A stretch of 64,000 nt of DNA from Alkalihalobacillus bogoriensis ATCC BAA-922 (GCF_000621445.1 NZ_JHYI01000014.1:62001-126000), one strand, 5' to 3'. Positions 44,390-53,827 are shown, counted from the first letter of the stretch. Translations and numbers: made by a program. The notes: a model not told the origin generated them from the sequence alone.

Positions 44390-44795
44390 TTCTTAATGTC
44401 AATAAATAATTCACACTTTTTTCATAAACATACATACAAAAGTCATAATCGACACATACTACCAAGTATGGGTATTAAAGGCCGTTTTTTGTCAGAAAGC
44501 TTAAAAACAATGTAAAAACAATGACTAAAAATGAAAAGTAGTTTACAAAGACTCCATATAGGATTTGAGGCGTTTTTATCTTTATTTTTATAAAGAAATG
44601 TATTGAATTGAAATCGTTGTCAAAAAAAGAAAATAACATAGTACTAGAGTAGAGAGGGGAAGGAGTAGTTGACAGGTTGATTAGGTATAAAGATATATTT
44701 GGGTAATTGAAAAGTTTTTTTACATTAAACCTAAATAACATTCATATTCTCCCGTTAAAGTAGAGCTTGTACAAAACAAAAAGGAGATGAAGAAA
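44390..44795. other. Intergenic region upstream of glpQ
   Basis: AT-rich, without a convincing gene. TTGACA at 44669 with GATATA 17 bases on is a possible promoter for the phosphodiesterase. A weak hairpin (CATACT/AGTATG) lies near 44456-44469. Confidence 0.5.
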
Positions 44796-45692
44796 ATGAA
44801 AAAATGGATGAAAAGAACCGCTGTGGCCCTTTTAAGTATTGGTCTACTGACTCAAATTGCAGCTCCAAGTGTTATGGCAAATTCGAATAAACCTGCTCCA
44901 GATGCAAAGATTTTAAATGTCGCTCACCGTGGAGCATCTGGGCATGCACCAGAGCATACGATTATCGCTTATGAAAAAGGAATTGAAATGAAAGCAGATT
45001 ATATTGAAATTGACTTGCAAATGACAAAAGATGGTGTTCTTATCGCCATGCACGATACAACAGTCAATCGAACGACAAATGGGACAGGCCGTGTAGCAGA
45101 TAAAACAGTAGCAGAAATTAAAAAATTGGATGCTGGATCATGGTTTAATCAAAGGAATCCAGGGAAAGCAAAGGAAGAATATGTTGGACTTGAAGTACCG
45201 ACGTTAGAGGAAATTTTTCAACACTTCGGAAAAAGCACGAAATATTATATTGAAACAAAGTCTCCAACACTATATCCTGGAATGGAAGATGAGCTGTTAC
45301 GACTTATGGATGAATATAAATTAACAGGTGTGAATGGGCGTTCTAGCCATGTCATTATTCAATCGTTTCACCCAGAAAGCTTACTTATCATTCATGAAAA
45401 GAACCCTAATATTCCGTTAGTACAATTACTAAGCTTCCCTACTACTGGAATTGGAGCAGATAGAGAATTAGAACAAATTAAAAAATATGCAATCGGAGTC
45501 GGTCCAAACTTTTCAAGAACAAATGAAAGTTATATTCAAAAAGTAAGAAGTCATGGTTTGTCGATTCACCCATACACATTAAATTCCGAAGAGCAAATGA
45601 GAAGAGCGCTTGAGTGGGGAGTAACAGGGGTATTTACTGATTATCCAGATGTATTCCGTCAAGTGATTAAAGAATATAAAAGCAAAAAATAA
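44796..45692 (+). CDS. glpQ: Secreted glycerophosphodiester phosphodiesterase
   Basis: 298 residues: signal peptide (1-28, ending VMA), then the GDPD fold. Metal and catalytic residues: [12 protein letters not shown] (His, Arg, Glu), [13 protein letters not shown] (Glu, Asp) and AMHD. It cleaves glycerophosphodiesters, including teichoic acid breakdown products, to glycerol 3-phosphate. The start is ATG 44796, nine bases after GGAG; an ATG at 44787 lies too close to it. It stands alone, with its own terminator. Confidence 0.9.
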   Translation: MKKWMKRTAVALLSIGLLTQIAAPSVMANSNKPAPDAKILNVAHRGASGHAPEHTIIAYEKGIEMKADYIEIDLQMTKDGVLIAMHDTTVNRTTNGTGRVADKTVAEIKKLDAGSWFNQRNPGKAKEEYVGLEVPTLEEIFQHFGKSTKYYIETKSPTLYPGMEDELLRLMDEYKLTGVNGRSSHVIIQSFHPESLLIIHEKNPNIPLVQLLSFPTTGIGADRELEQIKKYAIGVGPNFSRTNESYIQKVRSHGLSIHPYTLNSEEQMRRALEWGVTGVFTDYPDVFRQVIKEYKSKK

Positions 45693-45734
45693 CAAAAAAG
45701 CTTGTCCGCGAAGTTGTGGACAAGCTTTTTTGTG
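45692..45734 (+). terminator. Terminator of glpQ
   Basis: ACAAAAAAGCTTGTCC pairs with GGACAAGCTTTTTTGT; classic U-run included. Confidence 0.9.
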
Positions 45735-45743
45735 TTTGTAAAC

Positions 45744-45936
45744 TTAGCGGACATCTTTTCCGCTATTTTAGATAAAAAGAGTGATTTCGAAATGCTGTCG
45801 GACTTCTATTCCGTTAAATCTGGAAAATACAATGTTTTTGATCTGATTTCTATGAAATAACGGAACGGATGTCCGGTAAGATTAAAAATTAGAAAAGCCT
45901 ATGAAAATAAGAAATAGCGGAACGGTTGACCGTTAC
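45744..45936. repeat. Repeat family B, copy 3
   Basis: Forward motifs near 45747 (GCGGACATCTTTTCCGCTA) and 45795, inverted ones near 45859 (TAACGGAACGGATGTCCGGT) and 45915. It lies between convergent glpQ and the oxidoreductase. Confidence 0.8.
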
Positions 45937-45977
45937 GAAAAATAACTCGTTCCGCTTTAGCATCATCTTAAAAAAGT

Positions 45978-48290
45978 TTACAAATATGGACTTTCATGTT
46001 TCGCTTTTAACATGTTCCAACGGCGGTCCACTTCTTTATTGAAAACTTCTAATAACGCTTTATTTTCCTCTGTTAGCATATGTTTTGTTTTCCCCATTAA
46101 ACGTAACCATTCTTTCATATCCACACGCTTCTTTTTTGCCTCTGGATCATACGTAATCGTTGTGATTCCGTGTTCAACTTCATAGAGAGGGAAGAAGCAA
46201 GTGTTCACAGCAGCTTCAACAATGGTCTGGCCGAGTTCATCTTTTGATTTCCAGTTTAATGGACAAGTAATTAGAATTTTTCCATACACTAATCCCTCAT
46301 TCTGAGCATACCATTGGGCTTTAGCTGCTTTCTTTAATAAATCTCGATCAAATGCTTCTGTTCCTGTAAAAACATAAGGAATATGTGTTGCCGCCATGAT
46401 TTGCGCAGTATCTTTATGGTGAAACGGTTTTCCTTGTTGAAAGTTACCGACACTTGATGTACTCGTCATATGTCCCATAGGTGTAGAATAAGAAAGTTGG
46501 CTTCCTGTATTCATATAACCTTCATTATCATATTCAAGAATAATCATCTTATGGTTACGGAGGGCAGTTCCAATGGCAGGTCCCATCCCAATATCCATTC
46601 CACCATCACCTGTGACCATGACGAACGTGAAATCATCACTTAACCCAAGCTCTTCAAATTCACCCCGGCGTTTCCGTTCATGGAACATTTCAACAAGACC
46701 AGATAGTGTCGCAGAACCATTTTGAAACAAATTATGAATGTATGTTGCTTTATGAGCACTATACGGGTAGCCAGTTGTAACAACCATTGCACAGCCTGTG
46801 TGGAATAAAGCGACAATATCGCCTTCAATTCCTTTAAAAAACAACTCTAATCCAGAGAAGATCCCACAGCCAGGACAAGCTCCATGCCCAGAAGCAATTC
46901 GCTTCGGCTTTTTTGTTAAATTTCGCAATGGAGGAATTTTTACTTTTAATTCACCTGTTGCTTCATCTTTTGTCACATTAATTAGACCTGACTTTAAGTC
47001 TTCTTTTTTCATAGGGTGTACTACTCGCTGTGGTGCATGTTCTGGTTTTCCGGGTGAATGGCCGAAATAATCAAATGGCTTATCGACTTGGTCTTGTTCA
47101 ACTGCATCTAATGCGAGCTGGAAAAAATGTTCTGCATCATCAGCAAAAAAGTCTTTCCCTCCTAATCCGTAAATGCGATTAATCACTTTTGTTGTTGAGT
47201 TTCCAGCTGTTTGTAATGCCGCTCTTATTTCAAGTGCCATATTTCCACCGTGAGCACCATAAGAATCGCCTCTGTCTCCAACTGTAATGGCTTTTACATT
47301 TTCAAGTGCTTTCACAATTTGCTTTTGTGGAAATGGGCGAATCATATTTGGTGAAATGACACCAGCTTTTATCCCTTTTTGTCGGAGTTTGTCAGCAACA
47401 TCTTTACAAACTTCAGCAGCAGAATTTAACATAAACACACAAATTTCTGCATCTTCCATCCGGTATAAATCGACAACTGGATATTCACGTCCTGTTAATG
47501 TTGTGTATTCAGCTGAAAGGCGTTCAAATACGCTTTCGGCATTATACATCGCTTCAGATTGCTGATAACAGTTGTTAATATAATCAGGTTCATTCATATA
47601 CGGACCAATTGTCACTGGGTTTTCACGGTCTAATGCGTGAGGAAACTGAGTAGGTGGTTTCCCGATATAATCTTGAACATCTTGGTTGTTTTTAATAACT
47701 TGAACTCGTCTTTTTTGGTGTGATGTAAAATAACCGTCAAAAGATACGATAACAGGAAGTCGTACATCATGATCTTCAGCAAGCTTAATCGCGATAATGT
47801 TCATATCGTAAACCATTTGTGGATCGCGAGCCATTAATATTGGCCAGCCTGTGTTTAAGGCAAAATATAAATCAGAGTGATCACCATGGATGTTTAATGG
47901 GCCTGAAACAGAACGGTTTACTAAGTTTAATACCATTGGAAAGCGTGTACCGGATTGAACTGGTAATTGTTCAAGCATATAAAGAAAGCCATTTGCACTT
48001 GTTGCATTAAACACTCGTCCCCCACCAGTGGAAGCACCGTAACAAATCCCTGCTGAACCATGTTCTCCGTCCGCTGGAATCAACACGATATCGTGTTTTC
48101 CTTTTGCTTTCATCCCATCTAAAAATTGGGCAACTTCAGTAGAAGGGGAGATTGGATAATAACCCATGACATGATAGTTGATTTGATGGGCAGCATATGC
48201 CGCCATTTCATTTCCAGATTCAAAGACAATGCTTTGTTCTGCCGTACCTTTTGGAATTTCGATTGTTTCTTTATTTATTTCAATGGACAT
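45978..48290 (-). CDS. 2-oxoacid:ferredoxin oxidoreductase, fused alpha-beta subunit
   Basis: 770 residues. The N-terminal alpha part (about 20-410) has the pyruvate:ferredoxin oxidoreductase pattern (GNEMAAYAAHQI, YYPISPSTE, PVQSGTRFP). The C-terminal beta part (about 470-740) binds TPP and has ACPGCGIFSGLEL for a cluster and MVTGDGGMDIGMG for the cofactor. The complex would oxidise a 2-oxoacid, probably pyruvate, to acyl-CoA with reduction of ferredoxin. The substrate is inferred. It follows the gamma-delta gene with a 17-base gap. Confidence 0.85.
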   Translation of the reverse strand: MSIEINKETIEIPKGTAEQSIVFESGNEMAAYAAHQINYHVMGYYPISPSTEVAQFLDGMKAKGKHDIVLIPADGEHGSAGICYGASTGGGRVFNATSANGFLYMLEQLPVQSGTRFPMVLNLVNRSVSGPLNIHGDHSDLYFALNTGWPILMARDPQMVYDMNIIAIKLAEDHDVRLPVIVSFDGYFTSHQKRRVQVIKNNQDVQDYIGKPPTQFPHALDRENPVTIGPYMNEPDYINNCYQQSEAMYNAESVFERLSAEYTTLTGREYPVVDLYRMEDAEICVFMLNSAAEVCKDVADKLRQKGIKAGVISPNMIRPFPQKQIVKALENVKAITVGDRGDSYGAHGGNMALEIRAALQTAGNSTTKVINRIYGLGGKDFFADDAEHFFQLALDAVEQDQVDKPFDYFGHSPGKPEHAPQRVVHPMKKEDLKSGLINVTKDEATGELKVKIPPLRNLTKKPKRIASGHGACPGCGIFSGLELFFKGIEGDIVALFHTGCAMVVTTGYPYSAHKATYIHNLFQNGSATLSGLVEMFHERKRRGEFEELGLSDDFTFVMVTGDGGMDIGMGPAIGTALRNHKMIILEYDNEGYMNTGSQLSYSTPMGHMTSTSSVGNFQQGKPFHHKDTAQIMAATHIPYVFTGTEAFDRDLLKKAAKAQWYAQNEGLVYGKILITCPLNWKSKDELGQTIVEAAVNTCFFPLYEVEHGITTITYDPEAKKKRVDMKEWLRLMGKTKHMLTEENKALLEVFNKEVDRRWNMLKAKHESPYL

Positions 48291-48307
48291 GGTATTTCCA
48301 CCTTTCC

Positions 48308-49315
48308 TTATTTAGTCACGAGGTCAAACAAATGGGGGACACGATTTGATTCTGCAAACCCGTCATCATATTCTCTTTCACTCGATAACGCCTCCACAGG
48401 ACAGGCGTGGACACACTTCAAACAGCCTTTACAATATTGATAATCGATGCCTTTTAAAAACATTTGGGGTCTGCCTCGTTTATCTTCTTTTTCTTCCCAA
48501 ACAAAACAAAAATCAGGACAAACGGTATCACAAGCGGCACAGTTTATACACTTATCATCATGAAAATGGGGAAGCATTCCAGCACGCGAAATGCTTAGAT
48601 CCTTTAAGATGCTATTACCAGGGTTAATGACAGTTCCGCCAATAGGTTGAGTTTGGTATCCTAGCTTTGGCTCTTCTCGTGTAAATGGAATTGGTTGAAC
48701 CGCTTCTTGGGGTGCAAATGTTTTGAATTGAACTTCGTGAAAGCCTCTATCAAAGGTGCGGATATTTGGTTCTACAAGGTGTGGGTATTTATGTTCGAAT
48801 GTTCGACGGATAGTATTTCTCATGGAGTCAGCATCTAAAAAATCCAATATGCGATATAGGGAGCCTAACATCGCGGTGTTCACCTTTGTTCCTTCTTCAA
48901 GAGCAATTCCAGTAGCATCAATGACAGCAATCGTTCCGCTTTCTATTGACATAATGTTTTTTAAGATGTCCGGGGATTTTTGTGTATTAACAAGAACCGT
49001 GCTGTCTGGATAAATTCCACTTGTACAATGTAGTGTTTTAAATAAAGCATCGTGAAAAATGCCAACGACATGAGGTCGCTCAATCGGGGTATTATCTCTA
49101 ATGTTAATATGTGGATCACAAAAGCGAATATGAGCTTTGACGGGAGAACCTTTTTTCTCAGAACCATAAGATGAAAAGCCAACACCATTTAAACCATTAC
49201 CAACAACTCCGTCTTCCGATAGCATTTTACCGGCTAAGTTTGCGCCTAATCCACCGATAGACTCGAGACGGATTTCAAAAAAGCCTAATTCATTTACTTT
49301 AGGTAATATTGTCAT
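48308..49315 (-). CDS. 2-oxoacid:ferredoxin oxidoreductase, fused gamma-delta subunit
   Basis: 335 residues: gamma domain (about 10-190; RLESIGGLGANLAGKMLSED, GFSSYGSEKKGSPVKAHIR) joined to a ferredoxin-like delta domain with two 4Fe-4S motifs, CINCAACDTVCPDFC (near 255-270) and CKGCLKCVHACP (near 298-309). First gene of the pair. TAAGGAGGC is located before the ATG. With the next gene it makes the four-domain enzyme from two polypeptides. Confidence 0.87.
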   Translation of the reverse strand: MTILPKVNELGFFEIRLESIGGLGANLAGKMLSEDGVVGNGLNGVGFSSYGSEKKGSPVKAHIRFCDPHINIRDNTPIERPHVVGIFHDALFKTLHCTSGIYPDSTVLVNTQKSPDILKNIMSIESGTIAVIDATGIALEEGTKVNTAMLGSLYRILDFLDADSMRNTIRRTFEHKYPHLVEPNIRTFDRGFHEVQFKTFAPQEAVQPIPFTREEPKLGYQTQPIGGTVINPGNSILKDLSISRAGMLPHFHDDKCINCAACDTVCPDFCFVWEEKEDKRGRPQMFLKGIDYQYCKGCLKCVHACPVEALSSEREYDDGFAESNRVPHLFDLVTK

Positions 49316-49360
49316 GTAAAGCCTCCTTAATTTTGAATTTTCAATAAATTTTGTGTTTTT

Positions 49361-49389
49361 ATTGTAACAGGGTAATTTATTGAATACAA
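49361..49389 (-). promoter_or_regulatory. Promoter of the oxidoreductase operon
   Basis: On the minus strand TTGTAT (49389-49384), 17 bases, TACAAT (49366-49361), a good SigA-type match 45 bases before the start. Confidence 0.65.
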
Positions 49390-49578
49390 CAGTTTTTTAT
49401 TAAATGTTATTATAACAAATAAACAAAGCGTGTAAATGGTAATTTTAAAGATATAATTATGAATTTATTGTTCACAAAGTCTCTGGTTTATTGATATAGT
49501 ACAGTTTATTTTTGTGTTGTAACAGCGTGAAGTTATGTGACAATATTATTGTTAGTATTGTTGAAATAGCTTAAATGA

Positions 49579-49750
49579 AATAGAGAAAAACGCGAGAGTG
49601 TCTTTTCGTTTCAAGTGAAGTGTGGTTCCCTGCCCGCTTTTGACAGTGAACTCCAAAAGCTCTTCTTGGGGTGAAACACGAAGGTGGACAGCCTTCGCTC
49701 TTCTAGAATGAGCTTTCAAAGCTTCACTACTAGACGAAAACTTTTATACT
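49579..49750 (-). repeat. Repeat family A, copy 5 (long form, minus orientation)
   Basis: Read on the minus strand it shows GTCTAGTAGTGAAGC, CACCCCAAGAAGAGC, AAAAGCGGGCAGGG and ends CTCTCGCGTTTTTCTC. It is the only inverted copy, and lies downstream of a minus-strand gene, so the link with transcription direction is kept. The stretch 49390-49578 shows nothing recognisable. Confidence 0.85.
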
Positions 49751-49757
49751 CTAATCT

Positions 49758-49800
49758 ATAAAAAAAGTGTTCAAACCGGAATGACCCGTTTTGAACACTG
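49758..49800 (-). terminator. Terminator of the HD-GYP gene
   Basis: On the minus strand AGTGTTCAAAACGGG pairs with CCGGTTTGAACACT, followed by TTTTTTT. Confidence 0.82.
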
Positions 49801-49814
49801 GAATTATCGTTATA

Positions 49815-50843
49815 TTAATATGATATTTTTAATGAATACTCTTTTCGTAAATCAATATATTCTTCATTGTCTAACTTAAGTAAAGGCTGGTGTGGTTCGT
49901 TATCATGGATGAAAATAATTTCAGCTTTTTGTCCATTTGATAACGTCACTTCTTCAAATAAATGCTGACGCATAATATATTGTACGAATGGAATGACAAC
50001 AGCAGGATTTAATTGATTTGCTTGAGCCATAGAGACAAGCTCATATACACTTTCAAAAGGTGTTTTCCTTTGGCCATATTGTTTCATACTCATTGCATTG
50101 AAGCAATCTGCAACGGCAACAATTTGGATGAAATAGGATGGGTTCTTATCATGATTGCCTAATGGGTAACCGCTACCATCCACTCTTTCATGATGTGATT
50201 TTGCCGCTTTTATAACGAGTTCATCAAGCCCTTTTACCATTCTGAGCAAATCTGGACCGTATTGTGTATGCTTTTTCACCTCAGTATATTCTTCATCTAA
50301 TAATGGCTCGTTTTTTTCTAAAATAGATGGATTGACTTGTAACATTCCGATGTCGTGAAAAAGTCCCATTGTGGCTAATAATTTACACTCTTTTTTTGTA
50401 TAGCCAAGTTTTTTCCCAATAATCGCAGCGAAAATACCAACATTCATACTATGTTGATATAAGTAATCTTGTTTTTGGAATTCAGTTTGTACTAAAGCTA
50501 AAATTGAAACATCATTCATCGACATGTCAACAAGATGGTTAAATTGTTTGATTAACTGGGGAACTTTCGAGTCGTCCATTTGTACCAGATGAGAAAATGT
50601 GTCTTTAACGAGAGAAAGGCAATTTTCATATGGTTCTTTTGTTGGAGACTTGACTTTTGGTTTAACGGATGACCCCTTTTTTTCTACAATAACTTGTTGA
50701 CCGAAGCGATAGTTTTGTAATAGTAAAACATGTGTTTCATTTAGGGTAATTCCTTTTTTTAACAACAGAATTCCTTGGTCTGAAAAAATATCTTCTCCTA
50801 AAGAGCTACCGACTAAATCAAATGAAATTTCACTATGCTCCAT
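49815..50843 (-). CDS. HD-GYP domain protein, putative c-di-GMP phosphodiesterase
   Basis: 342 residues. A small N-terminal domain (about 1-60) precedes an HD-GYP domain (about 110-300) with GLFHDIGMLQ (HD near 162), KKHTQYGPDLL and HHERVDGSGYPLG (GYP intact near 220). HD-GYP proteins hydrolyse c-di-GMP to pGpG or GMP. Third c-di-GMP gene in the window, unlinked to the riboswitch operon. Start ATG after AAGGGGG. It is monocistronic with its own terminator. Confidence 0.9.
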   Translation of the reverse strand: MEHSEISFDLVGSSLGEDIFSDQGILLLKKGITLNETHVLLLQNYRFGQQVIVEKKGSSVKPKVKSPTKEPYENCLSLVKDTFSHLVQMDDSKVPQLIKQFNHLVDMSMNDVSILALVQTEFQKQDYLYQHSMNVGIFAAIIGKKLGYTKKECKLLATMGLFHDIGMLQVNPSILEKNEPLLDEEYTEVKKHTQYGPDLLRMVKGLDELVIKAAKSHHERVDGSGYPLGNHDKNPSYFIQIVAVADCFNAMSMKQYGQRKTPFESVYELVSMAQANQLNPAVVIPFVQYIMRQHLFEEVTLSNGQKAEIIFIHDNEPHQPLLKLDNEEYIDLRKEYSLKISY

Positions 50844-51010
50844 CTAAATTCCCCCTTACAATATGCGTACAATTATCTATATAATAATTATATTTCGACA
50901 AAATTTAATAAATCCCTCTTTTTAACTAGGATGATAGAATGATAAAATTCGACTTGAATAGTCATATAAGAATCGAGTACGATGGAAGAAAAGAATGAGA
51001 GTTGACGAGT

Positions 51011-51451
51011 ATGGACTATCGTGATTATAAATTAGAAAAATCTATTGGTCATCAAATCGCTAGAACTGGGCGATTGGTTACGAACCGGTTAAATACAAAC
51101 TTTAAAAATGAAAATTACCCAGTTACGCATGAACAATGGGCAATTATGATTCGCTTATGGGAAGAAGACGGATTAACGCAAAATCGACTTGCAGAACTGA
51201 CACATAAAGATAACCCATGTATATCGAGGTTAATAAACAATCTTGAAAAAAGAGAATTGGTAAAAAGAACAACTCATCCAGTTGATGGGAGAACGAAAAT
51301 CATTTATTTAACGGAAAAAGGGAAAAAAATGCAAATTGGTTTAATTCAACAAGCGCAAAAAACTGTTGAACAAATATCAGATGGAATTGCACCAGATGAG
51401 TTGGCTACTTTTTTACGGGTGTTAACCAAAATACAAGGAAATTTAACATAA
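51011..51451 (+). CDS. MarR family transcriptional regulator
   Basis: 146 residues with a winged helix (about 28-118): EQWAIMIRLWEEDGLTQNRL, DNPCISRLINNLEKRELVKR and the wing VDGRTKIIYLTEKG. Contains one Cys in the recognition helix (NPCIS). The start is ATG 51011; a TTG at 51002 has no space for its ribosome site. Its targets and ligand are unknown. Confidence 0.85.
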   Translation: MDYRDYKLEKSIGHQIARTGRLVTNRLNTNFKNENYPVTHEQWAIMIRLWEEDGLTQNRLAELTHKDNPCISRLINNLEKRELVKRTTHPVDGRTKIIYLTEKGKKMQIGLIQQAQKTVEQISDGIAPDELATFLRVLTKIQGNLT

Positions 51452-51490
51452 CAACAACTAGCGTATTTAGCGTCGTTGTTGTTTTTTTTC
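51450..51490 (+). terminator. Terminator of the MarR gene
   Basis: AACAACAACTAGCG pairs with GCGTCGTTGTTGTT (minor mismatch), then eight T. Confidence 0.82.
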
Positions 51491-51668
51491 TTTTTGTGCA
51501 TATATACGGGGAAGTGGATATGAGCCATTCATTTTGTTTATGGTTTGCGACGTCTACCTTAGAAAAAAGCAGCTGAAGTGTTCAAGGGGGGATTATTTCT
51601 TAATCAATGACATATCTATTCTATAGTAGGTGTATATATATAGGAAGGAAAAAAGCAGAACAAACAGA

Positions 51669-51683
51669 TTGAAAACGCTTTCT
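51669..51683. promoter_or_regulatory. Candidate CcpA cre site
   Basis: TTGAAAACGCTTTCT fits the cre consensus WTGNAANCGNWNNCW at every fixed position. It is 108 bases upstream of the -35 box of the symporter gene, so its effect, if any, could be activation. Confidence 0.55.
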
Positions 51684-51790
51684 TAAATAAAAATAGTATA
51701 TAAGTCCTGATGGAGTTGATGTACCAATGTTTTATATGTCGTTTCTGTGAACAAATAACCTTACTTCGAGTATGTTAAAAAAAGTCAATC

Positions 51791-51819
51791 TTGTAGTATT
51801 ACATATTTTCACATATAAT
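51791..51819 (+). promoter_or_regulatory. SigA-type promoter of the symporter
   Basis: TTGTAG (51791-51796), 17 bases, TATAAT (51814-51819), 52 bases before the start codon. Confidence 0.7.
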
Positions 51820-51871
51820 GCTATTTGAATATATAATAAATTCAAAAAATTTAAAAAGGGGGAAAGGTAAT

Positions 51872-53332
51872 ATGTTAGAATTCGCAAATTGGCTCAACGG
51901 TTTACTGTGGAGCGATGTCATGATTTATTTTTGTTTAGGCGTAGGACTTTTATTTTCTATTCTAACGCGTTTTCTTCAACTTAGACACTTCAAAGAAATG
52001 ATTAAGCTTATTTTCAAAGGGAAAAGTTCGTCAGCGGGTATTTCATCATTTCAAGCGTTATCACTAGCTTTATCAGGCCGTGTAGGAACTGGTAACATCG
52101 CTGGGGTAGCGACAGCGATTGCGCTAGGGGGACCGGGTGCTATCTTCTGGATGTGGGTCATTGCCTTTATCGGTTCAGCAAGTGCATTTGTTGAGTCAGC
52201 CCTTGGTCAAGTATATAAAGAAAAACAAGATGGTCAATATCGTGGGGGACCGGCTTATTATATTGAAAAAGGAATTGGCTGGAAATGGTTTGCTGTCATT
52301 TTTGCTGTAGCGACAGTATTAGCATTAAGCTTATTAATGCCTGGTATTCAGTCTAATGCGATTGCAACATCTGTTGAAGGTGCTTTTAACGCGCCAACAT
52401 GGGTAACAGGACTTATCATTATTTCCATTGTTGGTGTCATTATTTTTGGTGGTATTAAATGGATTGCGAACGTAGCTCAAGTCGTTGTTCCATTTATGGC
52501 GATTGCTTATATGATTTTCGCGCTTATTATTATTGCTGTTAACATTGGGCAAATTCCAGCTGTTATTTCTTTAATTGTTTCTAGTGCGTTTGGAGTTCAT
52601 GCTGCCTTAGGTGGTATCATCGGGATGGCGATTAAGTGGGGTGTCATGCGTGGGGTATTCTCTAATGAGGCTGGGCAAGGAACAGGGCCACATGCAGCAG
52701 CAGCAGCAGAAGTTTCTCATCCAGCCAAACAAGGGTTAGTTCAATCGTTTTCTGTTTATGTGGATACATTACTTGTTTGTACAGCTACAGCATTTATGAT
52801 TTTATTAACTGGTATGTACAATGTCGTTGACCCTTCTGGCGAAGGAACATTCATTTACCAATATTTAGCGAATGTTGATGCAGGTCCACTCTACACACAA
52901 GCAGCGATTGATACAGTATTCCCTGGATTCGGTCCTGCATTTATTGCACTTGCTTTATTCTTCTTTGCTTTCACTACAATTATGGCATATTATTATATGG
53001 CTGAAACAAATGTCGCTTATTTATTTAAAAATGCAAGCTTCAACAAAATTGCAATGTTTGTCTTAAAAATTGTTTTACTTGTTGCGGTATTCCAAGGAGC
53101 TGTTCGTGAAGCTGATCTAGCTTGGGCACTAGGGGAAGTCGGTTTAGGTTTAATGGTATGGTTAAATTTAATTGCGATTTTAATCTTAGCAAAACCAGCA
53201 TTACGTGTGTTAAAAGATTACGAGCAACAGAAGAAGCAAGGGTTAGACCCTACATTTGATCCAGTTAAACTAGGCATTAAAAATGCAACGTTCTGGGAAG
53301 AAGAACAAAAGAAAAAAGATGAATCTGCTTAA
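51872..53332 (+). CDS. Sodium:alanine/glycine symporter (AGCS family)
   Basis: 486 residues, about ten or eleven transmembrane helices. AGCS signature: FQALSLALSGRVGTGNIAGV, AIALGGPGAIFWMW and GVMRGVFSNEAGQGTGPHAA. It imports alanine or glycine with Na+. The start is ATG 51872 after GGGGGAAAGG; upstream open codons from 51818 overlap the promoter. It has its own promoter and terminator. Confidence 0.92.
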   Translation: MLEFANWLNGLLWSDVMIYFCLGVGLLFSILTRFLQLRHFKEMIKLIFKGKSSSAGISSFQALSLALSGRVGTGNIAGVATAIALGGPGAIFWMWVIAFIGSASAFVESALGQVYKEKQDGQYRGGPAYYIEKGIGWKWFAVIFAVATVLALSLLMPGIQSNAIATSVEGAFNAPTWVTGLIIISIVGVIIFGGIKWIANVAQVVVPFMAIAYMIFALIIIAVNIGQIPAVISLIVSSAFGVHAALGGIIGMAIKWGVMRGVFSNEAGQGTGPHAAAAAEVSHPAKQGLVQSFSVYVDTLLVCTATAFMILLTGMYNVVDPSGEGTFIYQYLANVDAGPLYTQAAIDTVFPGFGPAFIALALFFFAFTTIMAYYYMAETNVAYLFKNASFNKIAMFVLKIVLLVAVFQGAVREADLAWALGEVGLGLMVWLNLIAILILAKPALRVLKDYEQQKKQGLDPTFDPVKLGIKNATFWEEEQKKKDESA

Positions 53333-53346
53333 TCTAAATTAATGAC

Positions 53347-53390
53347 AAGGTTGGTTTGAGAAAGGACACTTTCTCTACCAACCTTTTTTA
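53347..53390 (+). terminator. Terminator of the symporter gene
   Basis: AAGGTTGGTTTGAGAAAG pairs with CTTTCTCTACCAACCTT, then TTTT. Confidence 0.88.
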
Positions 53391-53404
53391 AAAATAAGAA
53401 AGCT

Positions 53405-53507
53405 TATAAAAATTTTGATGTAGCAGTTAAGCTTAGAAAGCTTATTCTAGAAGAGAGAGGGCACCGCACTTCGTTTGAAACAAAAAGACGATCCAACGTT
53501 TTTCTTA
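53405..53507 (+). repeat. Repeat family A, copy 6 (short form)
   Basis: Starts at TTTTGATGTAGCAGTTAAGC and ends CAACGTTTTTCTTAAC; central block missing. Confidence 0.75.
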
Positions 53508-53537
53508 ACGGAGGGGCGTTTTGTGTGTTATAGGGTT

Positions 53538-53634
53538 CTATTAGACAAAACGAGCGTAAAATAGGAGAGAAGTGTCTAATAGGAAGATTCTATTAGACAA
53601 AACGAGTGAAAATTAGCAGAGAAGCTTTCTATCA
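53538..53634. repeat. Repeat family C, two tandem hairpins (CTATTAGAC type)
   Basis: The first unit at 53538-53582 begins CTATTAGACAAAACGAG and ends GAAGTGTCTAATAG, with a perfect 9-bp stem and the same 45-nt length as the array at 31040. The second unit starts 52 bases later at 53590 and has a decayed right arm. The outer six stem pairs differ from the other array but remain paired. Confidence 0.85.
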
Positions 53635-53680
53635 GCTATGTTTGTTTAGTGTGTTATGAAAAGGAAAAGATACTTTTGAT

Positions 53681-53827
53681 GTGGTAAGAGATTTTGGTTT
53701 AACGGACGGTAGCGAACCGATGACACCACCAATGTTTTCCTGTGAAACTTGTGGAGGAGAAATGTATCCTGAGTGTTATAAACGGTACCGCTTTCAAATT
53801 TGCAGGAAACAAAAAAGGACTGAGTGA
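53681..53827 (+). CDS. Short CxxC-containing open frame, possibly a remnant
   Basis: 48 residues from GTG 53681, containing TPPMFSCETCGGEMYPECYK, which looks like half a zinc ribbon. No good ribosome site (AAGGA is 15 bases away). A strong terminator overlaps the stop. Surrounded by repeats. It may be a small gene or the remains of a longer one; no family assigned. Confidence 0.35.
   Translation: MVRDFGLTDGSEPMTPPMFSCETCGGEMYPECYKRYRFQICRKQKRTE

Noticed and set aside
44475-44741. 88-codon minus-strand frame upstream of glpQ
   Set aside because: AT-driven Phe/Leu/Ile/Ser composition, no ribosome site, and it overlaps the likely glpQ promoter.
44719-44752. Possible Pho boxes (TTTACA-like hexamers) before glpQ
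   Set aside because: Only one good hexamer is present; the 11-bp periodic partners do not match.
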